A stretch of DNA of 5,432 nt. Origin: Patescibacteria group bacterium. Its GTDB lineage: Bacteria; Patescibacteriota; Patescibacteriia; XYB2-FULL-38-15. Positions within the stretch are counted from its first letter, which is position 1, and the number at the start of each line of letters is the position of its first letter. The stretch covers positions 1 through 5,432 of the forward strand of contig JAHIRI010000031.1 in assembly GCA_018818855.1 (NCBI GenBank), read 5' to 3'. Shown piece by piece: positions 1 to 4,435 of this stretch. A model generated the notes under the pieces. That model saw only the letters and a program-made list of their open reading frames with translations. It was not told the DNA's origin and did not search any database. Made by a program: the position numbers and the translations under genes.

Positions 1-22
1 AAATCTTTAAATTAACAAACAT

Positions 23-1609
23 ATGGAAAAAATAATTCAGGAAATTTTAGGCGAACTGTTTATGATTGATCCGGGTTTAAAAAAATATCAAAAAGAATTG
101 GAGGCAACTATGGCTAAAATGATTGCCAATAAACCCCAGGAGAAGTTTGATGAAAGTTTTAAGAAAGAATTAAAAATGAAATTACTCGCCCGAGCAGAGG
201 AGTTGGATCATGCGGCGAGTGCCCGGCCGTCGCTCTGGAAAAATTTGGTTTTCTGGCGGGGAATGGCGTTTGCCGCCGCGACAATTGTTTTGGCCGTAAT
301 TTTGGTTGTGCCGGCAGTGCAAAACGGCTGGATTAGTATGCCGGAATTTGGCGCGGAAAATCCTTTGGCAAATTTTTCCGGAAGCATGCGTGTGGAACAA
401 GCAGGAGACCGGGCCTTTGGCGATCTTGGAGCAACAAGTACGCAGACTTCTAATGAAGAATTAGCGCGCGCTACTTCGTCGGTTTATTCTCCGACAGAAA
501 GTGCTGCGCCGTCCCCGAGTTCCGCGATAAAAGATTCTTCAGCGACTTCCCAGCCGACCGTGGGATTTGGCGGAGGCGGGGGAGGAAATGCCGTGGCGCC
601 GGATATGAAAATGATGCCGCCGCAATACATGACAAAATATAATTATGTTTATATTGGACAAGATTTTTCTTTTTCCGACCAAAGCGTGGCTGTCTTGGGG
701 CGCATTAAGAGTTTTGGCAGCGAAGATTTAAGTTCGGTTTTGGGAAAAATAAATTTTGGACTTTTTGATGCAAGTAAATTAAGCAACGTAAAAGTGCAAA
801 CTTTGTCTCTTGCTGAAGATCGGGACGGCGGATATGTTGTTGATTTTAATCCTTATGAAGGGTTAATCTCTATCTATCAAAATTGGCAAAGAGCAATTCC
901 CGTGGATTATAACTCCCAACCGCGCCTTACTGAATCAAACGTTCCTTCAGACGAAAAGTTGATTGAGGCGGTGCGCAATTTTGTGACCAATTATGGAATT
1001 AATCTGGCGAATTATGGCGAGCCGAAAGTAAATAAAAATTGGAGACTTGGATTGGTCGGAGTTCCGGCCGCAGATATTTGGATTCCGGACGAAATGGCTG
1101 TACAGTATCCTTTGGTGATAGACGAAAAAGAGGTTTGGGAGCAGGGCGGTCATGAGCGTGCCGGATTTTTCGTGAATGTAAATATCAGGACAATGAAAGT
1201 TACCGGCCTCTATGGGCTTGCAGCGCAAAATTATCAAAGTTCAAATTACGTCGCGGAAACCGACAGAGATCGTCTGATGAAGTTAGCTCTGCAGGGAGAT
1301 ATCTGGCCGCAGCCGACTTATCCGGAAGAAAGTTTTAAAGTTAAAGAAGCAGAAGTAAAGCTGGGTACGCCGAGCGTGCAATATATGAGATATTGGAAGT
1401 ATGTTGGAAATCAGAGTAGCGAACTTTTTGTCCCGGCTTTAGTCTTTCCGATTTTGGAAGTGACTCCGGCTGATGGATCGTTTTACAAATCAACGGTTGT
1501 AATTCCGCTTGTCAAAGAAATTTTGGACAACGTGCAGATAGAAAATGGTTTTGTTCCGCCGTCGCCTGATATGCCAACAATTTTGCCGGCAGAGAGAACA
1601 GGGAATTAA
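23..1609 (+). CDS. single-pass membrane protein with large exported domain, function unknown (anti-sigma-like architecture)
   Basis: The protein has 528 residues. Residues 1-78 are a charged, helix-rich, presumably cytoplasmic head. Residues about 80-99 form one hydrophobic membrane helix with Lys73 and Arg79 on its N-terminal side, which predicts N-in, C-out topology. Residues about 125-180 are a Ser/Thr/Ala/Pro-rich linker, followed by a run of six glycines near residue 185. Residues about 200-528 form a globular exported region rich in Tyr, Trp and beta-type sequence. No enzyme motif is visible. A short cytoplasmic head, one helix and an exported sensor domain is the layout of membrane-bound anti-sigma factors, and I associate similar proteins with CPR genomes next to sigma-factor genes; the upstream gene lies outside the window, so this is an inference. 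ATG 23 is the first start and no Shine-Dalgarno is seen before it. Codons such as GCG and CCG are commoner here than in the downstream genes. The ORF and topology are certain; the role is unknown. Confidence 0.85.
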   Translation: MEKIIQEILGELFMIDPGLKKYQKELEATMAKMIANKPQEKFDESFKKELKMKLLARAEELDHAASARPSLWKNLVFWRGMAFAAATIVLAVILVVPAVQNGWISMPEFGAENPLANFSGSMRVEQAGDRAFGDLGATSTQTSNEELARATSSVYSPTESAAPSPSSAIKDSSATSQPTVGFGGGGGGNAVAPDMKMMPPQYMTKYNYVYIGQDFSFSDQSVAVLGRIKSFGSEDLSSVLGKINFGLFDASKLSNVKVQTLSLAEDRDGGYVVDFNPYEGLISIYQNWQRAIPVDYNSQPRLTESNVPSDEKLIEAVRNFVTNYGINLANYGEPKVNKNWRLGLVGVPAADIWIPDEMAVQYPLVIDEKEVWEQGGHERAGFFVNVNIRTMKVTGLYGLAAQNYQSSNYVAETDRDRLMKLALQGDIWPQPTYPEESFKVKEAEVKLGTPSVQYMRYWKYVGNQSSELFVPALVFPILEVTPADGSFYKSTVVIPLVKEILDNVQIENGFVPPSPDMPTILPAERTGN

Positions 1610-1622
1610 AATATAAAAAAAT

Positions 1623-1655
1623 AAAAAGCGCGGGGATTTTTTCCTCGCGTTTTTG
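1623..1655 (+). terminator. intrinsic terminator after the membrane protein
   Basis: A stem pairs 1629-1636 (CGCGGGGA) with 1642-1649 (TCCTCGCG), with one G-T wobble and a five-T loop, followed by a T-run from 1650. It lies 14 nt after the stop codon of the membrane protein. Its sequence is nearly the same as the terminator at 2004-2030. Confidence 0.85.
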
Positions 1656-1662
1656 TTTTTGC

Positions 1663-1691
1663 TTGACAAAACCCCGAGTTTCCTTTATAAT
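1663..1691 (+). promoter_or_regulatory. consensus sigma-70-type promoter for the 73-residue protein
   Basis: The -35 box TTGACA (1663-1668) and the -10 box TATAAT (1686-1691) both match the bacterial consensus perfectly and are separated by 17 bp. Transcription is expected to start near 1698, giving a leader of about 70 nt before the ATG at 1770. The promoter begins only a few bases after the T-run of the preceding terminator. Confidence 0.88.
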
Positions 1692-1723
1692 AAAAGCACA
1701 ATTGAAGATAGGATTTTTATCGG

Positions 1724-1748
1724 ACTCTTCCTTTGGAAAGAGTTTTTT
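1724..1748 (+). terminator. possible attenuator hairpin in the leader of the 73-residue protein gene
   Basis: Bases 1724-1731 (ACTCTTCC) pair with 1735-1743 (GGAAAGAGT), with one bulged A (1737) and a three-T loop, and are followed by six T residues (1743-1748). It sits between the promoter and the start codon, so it has the form of a leader terminator. A short alternative pairing exists between GAAGA (1704-1708) and TCTTC (1726-1730), which would break the hairpin, but it is only 5 bp. The structure is visible; regulation is inferred. Confidence 0.45.
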
Positions 1749-1759
1749 GTTCACAAATT

Positions 1760-1764
1760 GGGAG
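1760..1764 (+). promoter_or_regulatory. ribosome binding site deciding the start at 1770
   Basis: GGGAG lies 5 nt before ATG 1770. It is the only convincing Shine-Dalgarno directly upstream of a gene start in the window. It favours 1770 over the second in-frame ATG at 1776, and over an upstream start near 1653 that would place the promoter inside the coding sequence. Confidence 0.7.
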
Positions 1765-1769
1765 AAAAT

Positions 1770-1991
1770 ATGGACATGGAAATTACAAACTACAAATTTA
1801 TCGGCGAGTGGCGCGAAGCGGCCAAGGCAAAAGGGTACTTTGTCCCTTTTCAACTTTGCACCGGCCTTGCGATCGCCATGGAAAAACACGACTTGAGTTT
1901 TGTCGAGGCTTTTGAATATTTAACAAAACGCAACAAGATATTTCTCGACAACCTGGAGTTTTCCTATGACGGAAGCGAGGACGAGTTATAA
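1770..1991 (+). CDS. small acidic protein of unknown function (73 residues)
   Basis: I do not recognise this family. The protein is 73 residues long, starts MDMEITNYKF, has one Cys (residue 30), no membrane segment and no signal peptide, and ends in an acidic tail (SYDGSEDEL). The middle (about residues 12-60) reads as two or three amphipathic helices, so a small soluble fold is likely. The open frame continues upstream to 1653, but that part contains the perfect promoter and the leader hairpin, so translation must begin later; ATG 1770 has a well-placed GGGAG. The gene has its own consensus promoter and its own terminator, so it is a monocistronic unit that is probably well expressed. It lies directly before the peptide/radical SAM unit, but nothing in the sequence links it to that unit. 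Confidence is good that it is a gene and nil on function. Confidence 0.75.
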   Translation: MDMEITNYKFIGEWREAAKAKGYFVPFQLCTGLAIAMEKHDLSFVEAFEYLTKRNKIFLDNLEFSYDGSEDEL

Positions 1992-2003
1992 AATAAATTT
2001 AGG

Positions 2004-2030
2004 GCGCGGGGATTTTTCCCCGCGTTTTTT
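2004..2030 (+). terminator. intrinsic terminator after the 73-residue protein gene
   Basis: A perfect 8-bp stem pairs 2005-2012 (CGCGGGGA) with 2017-2024 (TCCCCGCG), with a TTTT loop and six T residues (2025-2030). It differs from the terminator at 1623-1655 by one base in the stem and a T-run length change. Confidence 0.9.
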
Positions 2031-2033
2031 GTA

Positions 2034-2061
2034 TTGACAAAAATGAATATTATGATACCCT
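2034..2061 (+). promoter_or_regulatory. promoter of the peptide/radical SAM unit, extended -10 type
   Basis: The -35 box TTGACA (2034-2039) is perfect. The best -10 candidate is TACCCT (2056-2061) at 16 bp spacing, preceded by TG one base upstream (2053-2054), which makes an extended -10. TATGAT at 2051-2056 looks closer to consensus, but its spacing of 11 bp is too short. The start of transcription is expected near 2068, about 28 nt before the ATG. The weak -10 makes the exact assignment less certain than for the promoter at 1663. Confidence 0.65.
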
Positions 2062-2095
2062 AAAAATAGGTACATTAATAATTAACTTTACTCCC

Positions 2096-2278
2096 ATGGA
2101 AAAACAAGAAAAAAGTCAAAAAATAGAAGTATTGTACGGTATTTTGTCAAAATACGCATATTGGACTGGGGGCGGTTATGATGTAAAAAGGGCGGGTTTG
2201 ACTAATTCCGCAACTGATTGCTCACATTGTGGCGACTCGTGCCACGGAGACGGTGAATGTGGCGGTGATGGAGATTAA
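2096..2278 (+). CDS. probable RiPP precursor peptide (60 residues, Cys/Gly/Asp-rich C-terminus)
   Basis: The N-terminal half is a leader-like segment: a charged start (residues 1-11) and a probable amphipathic helix, VLYGILSKYAYW (12-23). A Gly triplet follows (25-27). The last 20 residues change character completely: Cys42, Cys45, Cys49 and Cys55 alternate with Gly, Asp and His and almost no hydrophobic residues. The final twelve residues are two similar hexads, CHGDGE and CGGDGD. A short leader plus Cys-rich core encoded just before a radical SAM/SPASM gene is the usual layout of sactipeptide, ranthipeptide and related RiPP loci, so this peptide is inferred to be the substrate of the enzyme at 2335. 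The Gly triplet could be a double-glycine-type cleavage site, although no peptidase or exporter is in the window. No Shine-Dalgarno precedes the ATG. A simple metal-binding peptide is the alternative. I do not recognise a named family. Confidence 0.8.
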   Translation: MEKQEKSQKIEVLYGILSKYAYWTGGGYDVKRAGLTNSATDCSHCGDSCHGDGECGGDGD

Positions 2279-2290
2279 TACATTTAAATT

Positions 2291-2323
2291 GAGGTGACGG
2301 CTAATTGCTGTTCACCTCTTTTT
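2291..2323 (+). terminator. hairpin with T-run between precursor and radical SAM gene (probable partial terminator)
   Basis: GAGGTGA (2291-2297) pairs perfectly with TCACCTC (2312-2318). Inside, CGGC (2298-2301) pairs with GCTG (2307-2310), leaving one bulged T and a five-base loop. Five T residues follow (2319-2323). It is 12 nt after the precursor stop and 11 nt before the enzyme ATG. A leaky terminator here would yield much more precursor than enzyme, as is common in RiPP operons. The 5' arm is also a perfect Shine-Dalgarno sequence, but 37 nt from the next ATG. Confidence 0.75.
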
Positions 2324-2334
2324 GAAATATAAAA

Positions 2335-3393
2335 ATGGCCACATCAACAAATCAACCAAAAGTATTTACATTACAATGGCACATCACTGACAGGTGTGAA
2401 GAAAAATGTAAGCATTGTTATACGGCGATAACTTCCAGAAAGCCGCTTGAAAACGAGCTTAGTTTTCGAGATTGCCAGAGAGTAGTTGATCATCTAGTAG
2501 ATTTTTGTAAGATTTTAAACGCACGGCCCAGAATTAGTTTTACCGGCGGTGATCCATTTTTGCGTCCAGATTTTATAAAACTTCTTTCATATGCCAGACA
2601 ACAAGATGTGGCCTGTCGCATAATGGGCAATGCCTATTTTTTAAATTCAGACACAATTAAAAAATTAAAAGAACTAAAAATACTTAGTTATCAAATTAGT
2701 ATTGATGGGCTGGAAGATGTCCATGATGAGATTCGTTCTAAGGGGAGCTTCAAGCGTTCTCTGGAAGGAATTTGTAAACTTCAAGAAGCGGGAATTCGTA
2801 CGGTGATGATGATGACTTTGAGTAAAGTCAATGTTCATCAATTGAAACCAGTAATGACACTAGCTAGCGAGTATAAAGTAAACGCGTTCGCTTTTGCTCG
2901 GATGTGTCATACTGGCAGCGCAGAACAAAATTTTAACAATATTCCTGATTTTTCTCCCGAGGAGTACAGAAAAATTTTATTAGACGCCCTGCATCATGAA
3001 GAAAAATTACGAAAAGATGGGTCAATAACAACTTTTACAAAAAAAGATCATCTGTGGGCACTGCTCTTTTGGGAATTAGGACGTTTGCATCCTGAGTTCA
3101 TCCATTCTAAAAAAATTATCGGCGGCTGTAGTTTGGGTATGAACAGTTTTTGTATTTTGCCGGACGGCACAACACTTGCTTGTAGACGTTTCCCGAGTAA
3201 AGTTGGTATGTTGCCCAAGCAGTCTTTGTTTGAGATTTATACATCAAAAGAGATAGCTAAATATAGAGATATAACAAAGTATAAGAAATGTCGTAAGTGC
3301 GAACTTTTAATGTTATGTCGAGGTTGTCCTGCGGTCGCGCACTCTGTATATGGTGATTGTTTTGCTCCAGACCCGCAGTGTTGGAAAGAGTAA
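2335..3393 (+). CDS. radical SAM/SPASM peptide-modifying enzyme
   Basis: This 352-residue enzyme should reduce S-adenosylmethionine at a [4Fe-4S] cluster and use the resulting radical to modify a peptide. The SAM-cluster motif CX3CX2C is at Cys21, Cys25 and Cys28, followed by the usual Tyr29. GGDP at 71-74 is the SAM-binding GGE-like motif, and QISIDG at 120-125 is a core barrel strand. The C-terminal SPASM domain shows Cys265, Gly278-x4-Cys283, then Cys319-x2-Cys322-x5-Cys328-x2-Cys331, Cys342 and Cys349, which is enough to bind two auxiliary [4Fe-4S] clusters. The start is fixed by an in-frame TGA at 2323 and by the closeness of Cys21 to the N-terminus, so there is no room for an N-terminal leader-binding (RRE) domain. 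It follows the Cys-rich peptide gene with only a hairpin between them, which points to that peptide as the substrate. SPASM relatives acting in cofactor synthesis (PqqE, NirJ/AhbD) are the alternative. No Shine-Dalgarno is seen before the ATG. Confidence 0.92.
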   Translation: MATSTNQPKVFTLQWHITDRCEEKCKHCYTAITSRKPLENELSFRDCQRVVDHLVDFCKILNARPRISFTGGDPFLRPDFIKLLSYARQQDVACRIMGNAYFLNSDTIKKLKELKILSYQISIDGLEDVHDEIRSKGSFKRSLEGICKLQEAGIRTVMMMTLSKVNVHQLKPVMTLASEYKVNAFAFARMCHTGSAEQNFNNIPDFSPEEYRKILLDALHHEEKLRKDGSITTFTKKDHLWALLFWELGRLHPEFIHSKKIIGGCSLGMNSFCILPDGTTLACRRFPSKVGMLPKQSLFEIYTSKEIAKYRDITKYKKCRKCELLMLCRGCPAVAHSVYGDCFAPDPQCWKE

Positions 3394-3418
3394 GAACATT
3401 TTATATTTTGGGAGTTGT

Positions 3419-3445
3419 AGCGCCCCTTTTGTTGGGGTGTTTTTT
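3419..3445 (+). terminator. intrinsic terminator after the radical SAM gene
   Basis: CGCCCC (3421-3426) pairs with GGGGTG (3434-3439), with one G-T wobble, a seven-base loop and a six-T run (3440-3445). It lies about 25 nt after the stop codon and closes the peptide/enzyme unit. Confidence 0.82.
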
Positions 3446-3448
3446 GTT

Positions 3449-3477
3449 TTGACTTTAAGGGGATTTTCTGGGATAAT
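3449..3477 (+). promoter_or_regulatory. promoter of the nuclease/methyltransferase operon
   Basis: TTGACT (3449-3454) and GATAAT (3472-3477) each match the consensus at five of six positions, with the ideal 17-bp spacing. The predicted start near 3484 gives a leader of about 95 nt before the nuclease ATG. Most of that leader is the regulator fragment at 3479-3577, which would then be transcribed but not translated from a normal start codon. Confidence 0.7.
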
Positions 3478-3478
3478 T

Positions 3479-3577
3479 GGGGAAAGAATTAAAAATTATT
3501 ATGGACAAAGAGATTATTTAAAATTAGAAAAAATTGTCAAAGTCATCGGCGTGCCGATGGCGGAATTGTTTAAATAA
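3479..3577 (+). pseudogene. fragment of an XRE-family helix-turn-helix regulator (C-terminal end)
   Basis: Read in frame to the TAA at 3575-3577, this stretch encodes YLKLEKIVKVIGVPMAELFK (the last 20 residues), the pattern that ends many XRE/Cro-type DNA-binding domains (LEKIAKALGVPLAELF in typical members). It is preceded by GERIKN, which resembles the N-terminal first helix of the same fold, so an internal deletion that removed the recognition helices is possible. There is no usable start codon and no room upstream, because the terminator and promoter lie there. The stop is only 2 nt before the nuclease ATG, as expected if a regulator once preceded the operon as a controller protein. The resemblance is by eye and the piece is short, so chance is not excluded. 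Confidence 0.5.
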
Positions 3578-3579
3578 AT

Positions 3580-4431
3580 ATGGAAAATATTTCTCCAAAA
3601 ACAATAAAATTATTTTTGCTTGATGGAGATCCAACGGGTGCAAAAAAAGTACAGTTAAGTAATTGGTCTGGAATGGCTTTTGTGATTCCTCGTAATAAAC
3701 TTGAAGTGGTGAATAAACGAGAAGAATTGGGCAGGCAATGTTTATATTTTTTAATCGGAGGCACTTCAGTAAGCCCGGAGGTGTATGTTGGTGAGGCTGA
3801 AAATTTTCAAAAACGAATTCCCCAACATCAGTCTAAAGATTTTTGGAATATTTGCGTCGTTTTCTTGGCGAAAGATGAAAATTTATCTAAAGCCCACGTG
3901 CGATTCTTGGAAGCAACATTTGTGGATGATTGTAAAAAAGCTAATCGAGCAAAGCTCCACAATGGTAATTCCCCCGAAGGATCAAAACTCTCAGAGGAAG
4001 ATGAGAGCGACATGAACGAATTTAAGCAAAATATAAAGCTTGTTCTATCAACACTTGGCTATACATTCCATGAGATCGCTTCTGTTTCCGATAAGACTTA
4101 TGAAAAATATTTTATTAAGGCAAAAGGATTGGAAGCAAAAGGAATTTATACGGCAGAAGGCATGATTGTTCTTGAAGGTTCGCAAGTTGCAAAAGAAGAG
4201 ACCCCCAGTATTCATGAGTATTTGCATAATTTGAGATCTGAAAAATTGCAGGAGCAAGTCATCTCTGATAAGGGGGATTATTTTGAAGTCCAACAAAAAA
4301 TTACTTTTTCCAGTCTTTCAACAGCCGCCGGCTTTGTGATGGGCAGAACGGCAAATGGTTGGAATGAATGGAAAAATGCGGAGGGAAAAACAATTGACGA
4401 AATTGAAAGAAAGAGTTTAGAGAAAAAATAA
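3580..4431 (+). CDS. GIY-YIG nuclease family protein with C-terminal DUF4357 domain
   Basis: The protein has 283 residues. The N-terminal stretch (residues 9-38, with LFLLDGDPTGAKK and the NWSG motif) is a conserved lead-in I associate with this subfamily. The GIY-YIG fold follows: Tyr56 (LYFLIGG), Tyr69 (VYVG), Arg79 and His83 (KRIPQH), Glu111 (RFLEATF, the metal ligand) and Asn128 (KLHNGN). All expected catalytic positions are present, so it is probably an active DNA endonuclease. Residues 190-203 and 241-275 match DUF4357, including FSSLSTAAGFVMGRTANGW and the following EW. A charged linker (133-150) joins the two. The stop lies 4 nt before the methyltransferase start, so the two are co-transcribed and likely translationally coupled. 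GIY-YIG restriction enzymes exist (Eco29kI, Hpy188I), so it may be the restriction partner, but a separate endonuclease could lie beyond the window. No good Shine-Dalgarno is present at the ATG. Confidence 0.88.
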   Translation: MENISPKTIKLFLLDGDPTGAKKVQLSNWSGMAFVIPRNKLEVVNKREELGRQCLYFLIGGTSVSPEVYVGEAENFQKRIPQHQSKDFWNICVVFLAKDENLSKAHVRFLEATFVDDCKKANRAKLHNGNSPEGSKLSEEDESDMNEFKQNIKLVLSTLGYTFHEIASVSDKTYEKYFIKAKGLEAKGIYTAEGMIVLEGSQVAKEETPSIHEYLHNLRSEKLQEQVISDKGDYFEVQQKITFSSLSTAAGFVMGRTANGWNEWKNAEGKTIDEIERKSLEKK

Positions 4432-4435
4432 ATTT

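Noticed and set aside
182..1237. Minus-strand open frames inside the membrane protein gene
   Set aside because: They are fully antisense to a well-supported gene, with no ribosome site or recognisable protein sequence.
1653..1769. Upstream extension of the 73-residue protein to a start near 1653, giving 112 residues
   Set aside because: It would contain a perfect promoter and the leader hairpin, and would start inside the terminator tail; ATG 1770 has a proper Shine-Dalgarno.
1829..1850. Hairpin AAAAGGG/CCCTTTT inside the 73-residue gene as a terminator
   Set aside because: It lies within the coding sequence, its T residues are the stem arm itself, and no T-run follows.
1869..1876. GCGATCGC palindrome, the HIP1 element of cyanobacteria
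   Set aside because: There is a single copy in the window and no other cyanobacterial sign; chance is sufficient.
2096..2278. Naming the peptide as SCIFF or another specific known RiPP class
   Set aside because: Only four Cys are present and the spacing does not match the six-Cys pattern of SCIFF; the class cannot be fixed from sequence alone.
2305..2325. Six-codon TTG mini-ORF placed 7 nt after the GAGGTGA arm
   Set aside because: It is too short, uses a TTG start and lies inside the hairpin; it was probably created by chance.
3350..3478. Open frame from 3350 treated as a 75-residue gene
   Set aside because: Its first half overlaps the radical SAM gene end and then the terminator and promoter; only the C-terminal part resembles a real protein, so it is reported as a fragment.
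3501..3521. Short ATG frame MDKEII in the operon leader
   Set aside because: It has six codons with no Shine-Dalgarno; no evidence that it is translated.
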